Source of the DNA: Nocardioides sp. JQ2195
GTDB taxonomy: Bacteria; Actinomycetota; Actinomycetes; Propionibacteriales; Nocardioidaceae
DNA: 64,000 nt
Assembly (NCBI RefSeq): GCF_012272695.1
Contig: NZ_CP050902.1
Span: forward strand, 1,116,001-1,180,000
Reading direction: 5' to 3'
Of the stretch, positions 22,450-30,829 are shown piece after piece. A program made the position numbers and the translations under genes. Under the pieces are notes generated by a model. That model saw only the letters and a list, made by a program, of their open reading frames with translations. It did not search any database and was not told the DNA's origin. How positions within the stretch are numbered: position 1 is the first letter of the stretch; every line of letters starts with the position of its first letter.

Positions 22450-22641
22450 TCAGCCGTGTCCGGTGAGGCGCTGCTGAGTCACGGCCGGGAATCGGGTGGA
22501 GAAGAACTCGTCGACGTCGAGGATCTCCGCGCGGTGCTGGGCCAGGATCGTGGCGGCCAGCATGGCGTTGCGGCAGGCCTTCGACTGGGACGAGACAGCC
22601 CAGTGCTCCAGCAGCTTCTGCGGAACTCGCAAGGGAGACAT
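22450..22641 (-). CDS. Small protein of unknown function (63 aa)
   Basis: Not recognised. An open frame from ATG 22641 to TGA 22450 encodes 63 residues with a compact helical pattern (LLEHWAVSSQSKACRNAMLAATI, then HRAEILDVDEFF) and no signal peptide or membrane segment. Codon use is GC3-rich like true genes around it. No strong ribosome-binding site is visible. It lies alone between the alpha/beta hydrolase and EamA genes on the same strand. It could be a real small gene or a chance ORF. Confidence 0.45.
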   Translation of the reverse strand: MSPLRVPQKLLEHWAVSSQSKACRNAMLAATILAQHRAEILDVDEFFSTRFPAVTQQRLTGHG

Positions 22642-22730
22642 GGTGGTCCAGGTGGATCGGTGGATGGGTGCTCCCACGCTAGGGCGGCCGCGGGACCTCC
22701 GGGTCGACACCGGGTGACATCTGGGTGAAC

Positions 22731-23576
22731 TCAGTCCGGGACGGGTTCGTGGATGGTCGAACCACTGCGCGTGGCGCCGACACTGGCGATGATGACCAGT
22801 CCCATCGCCAACCACTGCAGCGGCTCGAGGAACTCGCCGAGGACGATGATGGCGGCCAGGGCGGCTGCGGCCGGCTCGAGGCTCATCAGGATCCCGAAGA
22901 CCGAGGGCTTCAGGGACCGTAGCGCCATGAGCTCCAGGCTGTAGGGGATCACCGAGCTGAGCAGGCCGACGGCGGCGCCGTACGCCAGGATCTCGGGATC
23001 CAGCAACAGGTCGCGCTGGCCGGCGAGCACGGCCGGCAGGAGCAGGAACGTGGCGACGGCGCTGGCCACGGCCAGTCCGTCGATGCCCGGCCAACGGGCC
23101 CCGGTGCTCGCGCTCATCAGGATGTAGGAGCCCCAGCCGGCACCGGCCAGTAGGGCGAAGAGGACACCTGCGACGGTGACACCGGCAGGTTGGAAGCCGA
23201 GCAGGACGACGCCCGCCGCGGCGAAGCCGACCCAGACCAGGTCGCGCGCCCGGCGGAACCCGACGACGGCGATGGCGAGCGGGCCGACGAACTCGATGGT
23301 GACGGCCAGACCGAGGGGGATCCGGGAGAAGGCCTCGTAGATCGACCAGTTCATCACGCCCAGGCTCAGTCCGAAGCCGACCACGACCAACCAGTCGTCA
23401 CGACTGCGCCCCCGCAGCGACGGGCGGGCGATGGCCAGGAACACCAAGGTGCTGGTGACCAGGCGCAGGAACACCATCTCGGTCGGGCCGATGCGGTCGA
23501 AGAGGTCCTTGGCGACGGCGGCCCCGAACTGGACGGAGAGGATGCCGCCGAGGACCAGCCAGATTGCCCGTCGCAT
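22731..23576 (-). CDS. EamA/DMT-family transporter, 10 TM
   Basis: A 281-aa membrane protein with ten hydrophobic segments arranged as two EamA repeats. These are typical of drug/metabolite transporters of the RhaT/YdcZ-like EamA group that export amino acids or other small metabolites. Each half has the family's PTEMVFLRLVTSTLVFL and SLEPAAAALAAIIVLGE motifs. The ATG at 23576 is preferred because GGGGAGGG lies just upstream and it starts at MRRAIWLVLGG; the longer frame runs into the divergent gene. Divergent from the beta-propeller gene by 40 bp. Confidence 0.85.
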   Translation of the reverse strand: MRRAIWLVLGGILSVQFGAAVAKDLFDRIGPTEMVFLRLVTSTLVFLAIARPSLRGRSRDDWLVVVGFGLSLGVMNWSIYEAFSRIPLGLAVTIEFVGPLAIAVVGFRRARDLVWVGFAAAGVVLLGFQPAGVTVAGVLFALLAGAGWGSYILMSASTGARWPGIDGLAVASAVATFLLLPAVLAGQRDLLLDPEILAYGAAVGLLSSVIPYSLELMALRSLKPSVFGILMSLEPAAAALAAIIVLGEFLEPLQWLAMGLVIIASVGATRSGSTIHEPVPD

Positions 23577-23616
23577 GACCCTCCCCACATCGTCGAACTG
23601 GTCGTAGGCTCGCAGC

Positions 23617-24702
23617 ATGTCATCAACGCTGCTCATGGCTGGCACGAGGAAGGGCCTGTGGCTCGGCAGGTCCGACGCCGCACGCGTCGATTGGGCCTGG
23701 TCCGGGCCACACTTCGACATGGAGGAGGTCTACTCCTGCGCGGTCGACACGAGCGGGGCCAGCCCGCGCATCCTCGTGGGCACGTCGTCGCCGTGGACCG
23801 GTGCACAGGTCTGGCGCTCCGACGACCTCGGCGACACCTGGCAGGAGACCCCCGGTGGCGCCGTACGCATGCCCGACGACGTCGACGCGAGTGTCGAGCG
23901 GGTCTGGCAGCTGGTGCCGGGCATCGAGCCCGGCGTCGTCTGGGCGGGCACCGAGCCGGGAGCCGTGTTCCGTTCGGACGACCGGGGCGAGACCTTCAGC
24001 CTGGTGCGCGGGCTCTGGGACCATCCGCACCGGGAGCAGTGGAACGCCGGCTTCGGTGGGCAGGCCTTCCACACGATCCTGCCCCACCCCACCGACCCGG
24101 CTCGCCTGACCGTGGCGATCTCGACCGGTGGGGTCTACGAGACGACCGATGCCGGTGCCAGCTGGCAACCGCGCAACCAGGGCATCCGGGCTGAGTTCAT
24201 GCCCGAGGGCCAGCAGTTCCCGGAGTTCGGCCAGTGCGTGCACAAGGTCGCCAGGCATCCCGACGTGCCCGATCGGCTGTTCCTGCAGAACCACGGCGGC
24301 GTCTACCGATCCGACGACGGTGGTGGGCAGTGGGACTACATCGCCGACGGGTTGCCGGCCGACTTCGGGTTCCCGATCGTGGTGCACCCCAACGAGCCCG
24401 ACACCGTCTTCGTCTTCCCGATCCAGGGCGGAGACGGACGGTTCCCGGTCGACGGCCAGGCGCAGGTGTGGCGTTCCACCGACGCCGGCGCGCACTGGCA
24501 GCGACTCAGCCAAGGTCTGCCCGAGAGGTTCTTCGTGGCGGTGATGCGTGACGCCATGTGCACCGACGGCGCGGATCCGGCCGGCCTCTATCTGGGCGGC
24601 CGCAACGGGACCGTCTTCGCGTCGTCGGACGAGGGGCAGTCGTGGCGTCAGGTGATCGACAACCTGCCCGATGTGATGGTGGTCCGCGCCGCCCAGCTGT
24701 GA
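23617..24702 (+). CDS. BNR/sialidase-type beta-propeller repeat protein
   Basis: A 361-aa protein built of repeats with Asp-box motifs: VWRSDDLGDTW, VFRSDDRGETF, VYETTDAGASW, VYRSDDGGGQW, VWRSTDAGAHW and VFASSDEGQSW (S/T-x-D-x-G-x-T/S-W type), spaced about 50 residues, giving a six- or seven-bladed propeller. There is no signal peptide, no catalytic Arg triad of sialidases is evident, and the protein resembles the widespread cytoplasmic 'exo-alpha-sialidase' or YCF48-like annotations of unknown role. It is divergently arranged with the EamA gene and may share its promoter region. Confidence 0.85.
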   Translation: MSSTLLMAGTRKGLWLGRSDAARVDWAWSGPHFDMEEVYSCAVDTSGASPRILVGTSSPWTGAQVWRSDDLGDTWQETPGGAVRMPDDVDASVERVWQLVPGIEPGVVWAGTEPGAVFRSDDRGETFSLVRGLWDHPHREQWNAGFGGQAFHTILPHPTDPARLTVAISTGGVYETTDAGASWQPRNQGIRAEFMPEGQQFPEFGQCVHKVARHPDVPDRLFLQNHGGVYRSDDGGGQWDYIADGLPADFGFPIVVHPNEPDTVFVFPIQGGDGRFPVDGQAQVWRSTDAGAHWQRLSQGLPERFFVAVMRDAMCTDGADPAGLYLGGRNGTVFASSDEGQSWRQVIDNLPDVMVVRAAQL

Positions 24703-24785
24703 CCTGCGCGACACGCGGGGCACCGTGACAGCCTGCAGGTGTGGCACGATCCTTGCCAAGCATTCATGTGGAGGGGTTTCAGGGG

Positions 24786-25247
24786 ATGTCGGAGTTCGAG
24801 GCTGTTCGCTCGATTGTCGTGGTGGCTGACCCACACCAGGTGCACGACCTGGTCAACGACTTCAGGGAGTGGCAGAAGTGGTCCCCCTGGGAGGGGCTCG
24901 ACCCCCGCCTCGACCGCACCTTTTCCGGACCGGATGCCGGAGTCGGCTCCCACTACCGCTGGTCGGGCAACAAGAAGGCCGGCACCGGCGACATGGAGAT
25001 CACCCGTTCGACGCCCGACGAGATCGGGGTGCGGGTCAACTTCCACAAGCCCTGGAAGGCGAGCAACGCGGTCACCTTCACCTTCGTCCCGGTCACCGAG
25101 GGCACGGAGGTGACCTGGCGGATGACCGGCCAGCAGAAGGGACTGATGGGGCTGGTCGGCCGGCTGATCCCCATGGACAAGCTGATCGGCAAGGACTTCG
25201 AGAAGGGCCTGGCCCAGCTCAAGGAGTCTGTCGAGCGCCCGGCCTGA
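24786..25247 (+). CDS. SRPBCC family protein (polyketide cyclase/START-like)
   Basis: A 153-aa protein with the helix-grip SRPBCC layout: an N-terminal strand (SIVVVADPHQVHDLVNDFREWQKWSPWEGLD), a middle of beta strands (GSHYRWSGNK, GDMEITRS) and a long C-terminal helix (MDKLIGKDFEKGLAQLKESVE). The family binds hydrophobic ligands; no ligand can be named. The ATG at 24786 has GGAGGGG and AGGGG upstream; an earlier in-frame ATG (24741) would add 15 residues before the domain. Confidence 0.82.
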   Translation: MSEFEAVRSIVVVADPHQVHDLVNDFREWQKWSPWEGLDPRLDRTFSGPDAGVGSHYRWSGNKKAGTGDMEITRSTPDEIGVRVNFHKPWKASNAVTFTFVPVTEGTEVTWRMTGQQKGLMGLVGRLIPMDKLIGKDFEKGLAQLKESVERPA

Positions 25248-25305
25248 GTGCTGGGCAGGTGAGACACGGCGTACGCCGTCGTGGCAGCGGGATTAGGCTC
25301 GGTCC

Positions 25306-26988
25306 ATGACCGACGCACCTGACCTGAAGCCCCGAAGCCGCGATGTCACCGACGGACTGGAGAAGGCCGCTGCGCGCGGCATGCTCCGTGCCGTCGGCAT
25401 GGGTGACGATGACTGGGTCAAGCCGCAGATCGGCGTCGCGAGCTCGTGGAACGAGATCACGCCCTGCAACCTCTCCCTCGACCGGCTTGCCAAGGCCGCC
25501 AAGGAGGGCGTGCACAACGCCGGTGGCTTCCCTCTCGAGTTCGGCACCATCTCCGTCTCCGACGGCATCTCGATGGGGCACGAGGGCATGCACTTCTCCC
25601 TGGTCTCCCGTGAGGTGATCGCCGACTCGGTCGAGACCGTGATGATGGCCGAGCGACTCGACGGGTCCGTGCTGCTCGCGGGTTGCGACAAGTCGCTGCC
25701 CGGCATGCTGATGGCCGCGGCGCGCCTCGACCTGGCCTCCGTCTTCCTCTACGCCGGATCCACTCTGCCCGGCCAGCTCGACGGCGAGGACGTCACGATC
25801 ATCGACGCCTTCGAAGCCGTCGGTGCCTGCCTGGCCGGCAAGATCTCCCGCGAAGAGGTGACCCGCGTCGAGAAGGCGATCTGCCCCGGTGAAGGTGCCT
25901 GCGGCGGCATGTACACCGCCAACACGATGGCCTCCGTCGGGGAGGCGTTGGGCATGTCGCTGCCGGGCTCGGCTGCGCCGCCGGCCCCCGACCGTCGCCG
26001 TGACAGCTTCGCGATCAAGTCGGGGGAGGCCGTCGTCGAGATGCTGCGCAAGGGCCTGACCGCTCGTCAGATCATGACCATGGAGGCGTTCGAGAACGCG
26101 ATCGCCGTGGTGATGGCACTCGGCGGCTCCACCAACGCCGTGCTGCACCTGCTGGCCATTGCCCGAGAGGCCGAGGTGCCCCTGACCATCGATGACTTCA
26201 ACCGCATCGGCGACAAGGTCCCGCACCTGGCCGACCTGAAGCCCTTCGGCAAGTACGTGATGACCGACGTCGACCGTGTCGGCGGCATCCCGATGGTGAT
26301 GAAGGCGCTGCTCGAGGCCGGTCTGATGCACGGTGACGTGATGACCGTGACCGGGCGGACGATGGCCGAGAACCTGGCCGAGATCGCGCCCCCGGAGCTC
26401 GACGGCGACGTGATCCACACGATGGACGACGCGATCCACAAGTCGGGCGGACTCACCATCCTCAAGGGCTCGCTGGCCCCTGAGGGTGCGGTGGTCAAGA
26501 GCGCCGGCTTCGACAACGACGTGTTCTCCGGAACCGCGCGGGTCTTCGACGGCGAGCGGGCTGCGCTGGACGCACTGGCCGCCGGGCAGATCGTCGCCAA
26601 CGACGTCGTGGTGATCCGCTACGAGGGTCCCAAGGGCGGTCCGGGCATGCGTGAGATGCTCGCCATCACCGGCGCCATCAAGGGCGCCGGCCTCGGCAAG
26701 GACGTCCTGCTCATCACTGACGGACGCTTCTCCGGCGGCACCACCGGCCTGTGTGTCGGCCACATCGCCCCCGAGGCGGTCGACGCCGGACCGATCGCCT
26801 TCGTGCGTGACGGCGACCCGATCACGCTCGACGTGGCCAACCGCCTGCTCGAGCTCGGGGTCGCCGAGGAGGAGCTCGAGGCCCGCAAGGAGGGCTGGGC
26901 GCCGCACCCGCCGAAGTACACGCGCGGTGTCCTGGGCAAGTACGCCAAGACCGTCCAGTCGGCAGCCCACGGAGCCGTCACCTCCTGA
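25306..26988 (+). CDS. ilvD: Dihydroxy-acid dehydratase
   Basis: A 560-aa Fe-S dehydratase, the third common step of valine, leucine and isoleucine synthesis. It has the IlvD/Edd signatures CDKSLPGM (about residue 127) and [28 protein letters not shown]. The three cluster cysteines would be in NEITPCN, AGCDKS and the [14 protein letters not shown] block. It stands apart from ilvBNC 14 kb downstream but is part of the same pathway. It is monocistronic or starts a transcript into the 22-bp repeats at 27013. Confidence 0.97.
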   Translation: MTDAPDLKPRSRDVTDGLEKAAARGMLRAVGMGDDDWVKPQIGVASSWNEITPCNLSLDRLAKAAKEGVHNAGGFPLEFGTISVSDGISMGHEGMHFSLVSREVIADSVETVMMAERLDGSVLLAGCDKSLPGMLMAAARLDLASVFLYAGSTLPGQLDGEDVTIIDAFEAVGACLAGKISREEVTRVEKAICPGEGACGGMYTANTMASVGEALGMSLPGSAAPPAPDRRRDSFAIKSGEAVVEMLRKGLTARQIMTMEAFENAIAVVMALGGSTNAVLHLLAIAREAEVPLTIDDFNRIGDKVPHLADLKPFGKYVMTDVDRVGGIPMVMKALLEAGLMHGDVMTVTGRTMAENLAEIAPPELDGDVIHTMDDAIHKSGGLTILKGSLAPEGAVVKSAGFDNDVFSGTARVFDGERAALDALAAGQIVANDVVVIRYEGPKGGPGMREMLAITGAIKGAGLGKDVLLITDGRFSGGTTGLCVGHIAPEAVDAGPIAFVRDGDPITLDVANRLLELGVAEEELEARKEGWAPHPPKYTRGVLGKYAKTVQSAAHGAVTS

Positions 26989-27012
26989 CCGGGCTCGCGT
27001 GCCCTCCCGGGC

Positions 27013-27078
27013 GTCAAGAATCGACGGTTCGGCCGTCAAGAATTGACCGTTCGCGCATCAAGAATCGACCGTTCGTCG
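27013..27078. repeat. Three 22-bp repeat units between ilvD and the amidohydrolase gene
   Basis: Three head-to-tail units at 27013, 27035 and 27057. On the minus strand each reads CGAAC(G/C)GTC(G/A)ATTCTTGA plus four bases, so it is the same family as the arrays at 20108 and 53360. Here only one orientation is present, and the flanking genes run in the same direction. The array ends 15 bp before the amidohydrolase start. Confidence 0.8.
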
Positions 27079-27093
27079 GGTAGAACTGGTGGC

Positions 27094-28014
27094 ATGGCTG
27101 ACGACGTGGGCAAGCTGGTGCGCCACCGGGGCACGGGCGAGTGCGGGACGGCCTTCCCGGCGTTCCGCGACGCGCACGTGCACCTCGGCCTCGTCGCGTA
27201 CGACGACCTGGCGGCCGGCGGGCTCGGCGGCGTCGTCGACCTCGGTTGGTCGCCGGACATCGCCGACCTCGCGGCCGGGGCACCCGTCCACGTTGCGTAC
27301 GCCGGGTGCTTCCTGACCGCTCCCGGGGGCTATCCCAGTGACCGTTCCTGGGCGCCGGAGGACTGCGTGCGTCCCGTCTCCGGACCTGCCGATGCGGCAG
27401 TGGCGGTCGCCGAGCAGGTCGGGCGGGGCGCCTCGGTGGTCAAGGTGACCCTGCACTGCGACGCCGGGCCGGTCCTCGACAAGACCACGCTCACGGCGAT
27501 CGTGGCAGCGGCCGAGGTGCCGGTCGTCGCGCACGTCGAGGGCCCCGGCATGACCGGTCGTGCCCTGGCTGCCGGAGTCGGCGTCCTCGCCCACACGCCG
27601 TGGACCGAGCGGCTCGACGACGATTTGATCGACCGTGCGGCCGCGAGCCAGCGCTGGATCAGCACCTTGGCCATCCATGACGGAACGTCGGCGCAGGAGG
27701 TGGCGGTGGACAACCTGCGCCGCTTCCACCGGGCCGGGGGAGAGGTGCTCTACGGCACCGACCTCGGCAACGGCGACCTCCCCGTCGGTGTGAACCGACG
27801 TGAGGTGGAGCTGCTGCAGCGCGCCGGGCTGCGGAACCGGGCCGTCATCCATGCCCTGACCGCGCCCTTCCCGGTTCCCCTCGGCACGGACCTGCGCACC
27901 TTCGTCCCCGCGATCCCCGATCACGACCTCGCCGCGTGGCTGGCGCAGGCGGTCGTCGTACGCCCGGAGGAGCTGGTGGAGGCGCAGGGCGATGGGCCGG
28001 TGCACGGGGCGTGA
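27094..28014 (+). CDS. Amidohydrolase-superfamily protein
   Basis: A 306-aa metal-dependent hydrolase-like TIM barrel. The N-terminal RDAHVHLG supplies the HxH metal pair, VVAHVEGPGM and LAHTPW give the next histidines, and LYGTDLGNGD supplies the late Asp. It resembles the imidazolonepropionase-like group of amidohydrolases, but the normal N-terminal composite domain is short. The substrate is unknown. It lies 96 bp upstream of kynU in the same direction and may be part of the kynurenine operon; there is no sequence reason to call it a kynurenine formamidase. The ATG at 27094 is used because the longer frame begins inside the repeats. Confidence 0.75.
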   Translation: MADDVGKLVRHRGTGECGTAFPAFRDAHVHLGLVAYDDLAAGGLGGVVDLGWSPDIADLAAGAPVHVAYAGCFLTAPGGYPSDRSWAPEDCVRPVSGPADAAVAVAEQVGRGASVVKVTLHCDAGPVLDKTTLTAIVAAAEVPVVAHVEGPGMTGRALAAGVGVLAHTPWTERLDDDLIDRAAASQRWISTLAIHDGTSAQEVAVDNLRRFHRAGGEVLYGTDLGNGDLPVGVNRREVELLQRAGLRNRAVIHALTAPFPVPLGTDLRTFVPAIPDHDLAAWLAQAVVVRPEELVEAQGDGPVHGA

Positions 28015-28110
28015 GCGGCGCGGACTGGACGCGGACGACACCGGCCCGACAGAGTGTCCGGAGAGCGGATGGGTGTGACCGCTGACACAGCGCGTGGGGA
28101 GGACGACAGG

Positions 28111-29385
28111 GTGACATTCGACGAAGAGGGCGCTCGGGCACTCGATGCCGGCGATCCGTCGCAACGTGACCAGTTCCTGGTCCCACCGGTGCCCGACCGT
28201 CCGGGCGAGGAGCTTGCGTACCTCGCCGGCAACTCGCTCGGGTTGCAGCCACGGGTCACCGCGCAGCGACTCACCGCCGAGCTGGACGACTGGGCCCGGC
28301 TCGGGGTCGAGGGTCACCTGGAGGCCGAGCGGCCGTGGTTGCCCTACCACGAGCTGCTCCGTGAGCCGGCCGCCCGACTGGTCGGCGCACGGCCGGTCGA
28401 AGTCGTCGCGATGAACTCGCTCACCGTCAACCTGCACCTGATGATGCTGAGCTTCTACCGGCCGACACCCGAGCGGCACGCGATCGTCATCGAGGACACC
28501 GCGTTCCCCTCCGACAGCTATGCCGTCCGCAGCCAGGCAGCCCTCCACGGCTTCGACCCGGACGAGGCGGTGATCCGGCTCCGCGCCCGGGAGGGCGAGG
28601 CGGGACTGCGCAGCGAGGACGTCGTCACGTTCCTGCGCGAGAAGGGCGACACCGTCGCGCTGGTGCTGCTCGGGGGCGTCAACTACTACAGCGGCGAGTT
28701 CCTCGACATCCCCGCGATCACCCGTGCCGGCCACGACGCGGGCGCAGTGGTCGGCTGGGACCTCGCCCACGCCGCCGGCAACGTGCCCCTGCAGCTCCAC
28801 GACTGGGACGTCGACTGGGCGGCCTGGTGCACCTACAAGTACCTCAACAGCGGTCCCGGCGCGATCGCTGGAGCCTTCGTCCACGAGCGTCACCTCGCGG
28901 ACCGGTCCCTGCCCCGGTTGGAGGGATGGTGGAGCACGGACCCGGCCACCCGATTCGCGATGGGTCCCGAGGTCACGCCGGTCGCCTCGGCCGACGCCTG
29001 GCAGCTCTCGAACCCCCCGATCCTGGCGATGGCCCCGGTGCTCGCATCACTCGAGATGTTCGACGAGGTCGGGATCGAGACGCTGCGGGCTCGCAGCGAG
29101 CGGCTCACGGCGTACCTCGAGCAGGCACTCGACGACCTCTGCGGTGATCGCGCGCTGGAGATCATCACGCCGCGTGATCCCGCTCGACGTGGCTCCCAGC
29201 TGTCGGTCCGGCTGCTCGCCGACGACGCGGGAGACGTGGCCCGGGCCCTGCGCGAGCGGGGCGTGATCGCCGATGCCCGGCAGCCCGACGTCATACGCCT
29301 CGCACCGGTGCCGATGTACTGCGGCTACCACGACTGCTGGCGCGCCGCCCGGGCCCTGGCCGAGGTGGTGCGTGCCCGTGGCTGA
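28111..29385 (+). CDS. kynU: Kynureninase
   Basis: A 424-aa PLP enzyme cleaving kynurenine or 3-hydroxykynurenine to (3-hydroxy)anthranilate and alanine. Visible are YLAGNSLGLQP at the N-terminus, NSLTVNLHLMMLSFYRP, ALVLLGGVNYYSGEFLDI, VGWDLAHAAGNVPL and CTYKYLNSGPGA, where Lys243 would hold PLP. The GTG at 28111 is chosen for the GGGGAGG 8 nt upstream and the family length. Because Kmo and 3-hydroxyanthranilate dioxygenase follow in the same operon, its main substrate is probably 3-hydroxykynurenine. The stop overlaps the kmo start region by 8 bp. Confidence 0.95.
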   Translation: MTFDEEGARALDAGDPSQRDQFLVPPVPDRPGEELAYLAGNSLGLQPRVTAQRLTAELDDWARLGVEGHLEAERPWLPYHELLREPAARLVGARPVEVVAMNSLTVNLHLMMLSFYRPTPERHAIVIEDTAFPSDSYAVRSQAALHGFDPDEAVIRLRAREGEAGLRSEDVVTFLREKGDTVALVLLGGVNYYSGEFLDIPAITRAGHDAGAVVGWDLAHAAGNVPLQLHDWDVDWAAWCTYKYLNSGPGAIAGAFVHERHLADRSLPRLEGWWSTDPATRFAMGPEVTPVASADAWQLSNPPILAMAPVLASLEMFDEVGIETLRARSERLTAYLEQALDDLCGDRALEIITPRDPARRGSQLSVRLLADDAGDVARALRERGVIADARQPDVIRLAPVPMYCGYHDCWRAARALAEVVRARG

Positions 29386-30829
29386 GCAGTCCTTGGCGCA
29401 GTCACGGCCGCAGTCACGGCCGCAGCCCCGGCCGCTGGCCGACGCACCGGACGGTACGCACGGCGAGAAGCGCGACGTGGCGATCATCGGAGCGGGCCTG
29501 GCCGGCTGCCTGGCTGCCGCGCTGCTCGGCCGGCGCGGGCACGCCGTCACGCTCTACGAACGCCGCGCCGACCCCCGGGCTGCCGGCGCGGAGCGCGGTC
29601 GCTCGATCAACCTCGCCCTGTCCGCCCGTGGCTTCGGTGCCCTCGCCGAGGTGGGCCTGGAGCAGGAGGTGCTGGCCCAGGGGCTGCCCATGCACGGGCG
29701 CATGGTGCACGCGCCGGACGGACCGCCACAGCTCCAGCCCTACAGCGCGGACCAGGACCGCGCGATCCACTCGGTGAGCCGCAGCCGGCTCAACGCGATC
29801 CTGCTCGACACCGCCGAGGCGGTGCCCGGCGTGGACATCGTGTTCGGCCACCAGCTGGACTCCGTCGACCTCGACCGAGGTCGGCTCACCTTCCGCACCG
29901 ACGACGGCCCGGTCGAGAAGGTGGCCGGGCTGGTCCTGGGCGCCGACGGGTCGTACGCCGCGTCGCGCCGTGCGGTCACCTTCCGTCCGGGCTTCGACTT
30001 CAGCCAGGACTACCTGAGCCACGGCTACAAGGAGCTGACCATCCCGGCCGTCGGGGGCGACTTCGCCATCGACCCCGGTGCCCTCCACATCTGGCCCCAG
30101 GGATCGTCGATGATGATCGCGCTGCCGAACCTCGACAAGTCCTTCACCTGCACGTTGTTCTGGACCGCCGAGGAGTTCGCCGCGCTGCGCACCGACGACG
30201 AGATCCGCGATCACTTCGCCCGGCACTACCCGGACGTGGCGGGTCTGATCCCCGATCTCGTCACTGACTTCAGGGCCAACCCGGTGGGCAGCCTGGTCAC
30301 CATCCGTTGCAGCCCCTGGGTGCACCACGGTGAGGGAGCCTCACTCGCTTTGCTCGGTGATGCCGCGCACGCGATCGTGCCGTTCTTCGGCCAGGGCGCC
30401 AACTGCGCCTTCGAGGACTGCATCGAGCTCGACCGCCAGCTGGCCGGGTCCGGTGATCCGGTGGCCGCTCTCGAGGCCTACCAGGAGGCCCGCAAGGCGA
30501 ACTGTGACGCGATCGCGGAGATGGCGCTCGACAACTTCGTCGAGATGCGGGACCGGGTGAGCTCACCGGTCTTCCGGGTGCGCTCGAAGGCCCTGCACGC
30601 GCTGGAGCGCACCTTCCCCGGACGTTTTCCGACCCGCTACGAGCTGGTCTCCTTCTCCACGGTTCCCTACGTCGAGATCGACGAGCGGATGCGGCGCCAG
30701 CACCTCGGATTGTTCGGTGCGGCGGCTGGTGCGGGCGCAATGGTCCTGGCCCTGGTCCGGAGGTTTCGAGATGCTCGTTCCTCGCTCCTCAACCACCGGG
30801 ATTCGCGCGGGTCTAGGGTCGAAGCATGA
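29378..30829 (+). CDS. kmo: Kynurenine 3-monooxygenase
   Basis: A 483-aa FAD hydroxylase making 3-hydroxykynurenine with NADPH and O2. It has the FAD dinucleotide fold DVAIIGAGLAGCLAAALLGRRGH, GRSINLALSARGF, the second FAD motif LLGDAAHAIVPFFGQGANCAFEDC, and KMO-type PYSADQ and FEDC segments. A Gln/Arg/Pro-rich stretch of about 30 residues precedes the FAD fold; the start could be GTG 29378 or 29372. The final 20-odd residues (RRFRDARSSLLNHRDSRGSR) are encoded by a REP-like palindrome (30762-30799), so the native C-terminus has been replaced or extended. ALDH follows with a 4-bp overlap. Confidence 0.93.
   Translation: MAEQSLAQSRPQSRPQPRPLADAPDGTHGEKRDVAIIGAGLAGCLAAALLGRRGHAVTLYERRADPRAAGAERGRSINLALSARGFGALAEVGLEQEVLAQGLPMHGRMVHAPDGPPQLQPYSADQDRAIHSVSRSRLNAILLDTAEAVPGVDIVFGHQLDSVDLDRGRLTFRTDDGPVEKVAGLVLGADGSYAASRRAVTFRPGFDFSQDYLSHGYKELTIPAVGGDFAIDPGALHIWPQGSSMMIALPNLDKSFTCTLFWTAEEFAALRTDDEIRDHFARHYPDVAGLIPDLVTDFRANPVGSLVTIRCSPWVHHGEGASLALLGDAAHAIVPFFGQGANCAFEDCIELDRQLAGSGDPVAALEAYQEARKANCDAIAEMALDNFVEMRDRVSSPVFRVRSKALHALERTFPGRFPTRYELVSFSTVPYVEIDERMRRQHLGLFGAAAGAGAMVLALVRRFRDARSSLLNHRDSRGSRVEA
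30762..30799 (+). repeat. REP-like palindromic element forming the 3' end of kmo
   Basis: A 38-bp copy beginning GGTTTCGAGATGCTCG and ending CTCCTCAACCACCGG, in the same orientation as the founder unit at 8756. It is translated as the C-terminus of Kmo and lies 27 bp before the start of the next gene. Confidence 0.85.

Noticed and set aside
27094..28014. Kynurenine formamidase
   Set aside because: The protein is an amidohydrolase-fold enzyme without the cyclase-like HxGTHxDxPxH motif of bacterial KynB; only its position suggests the role.
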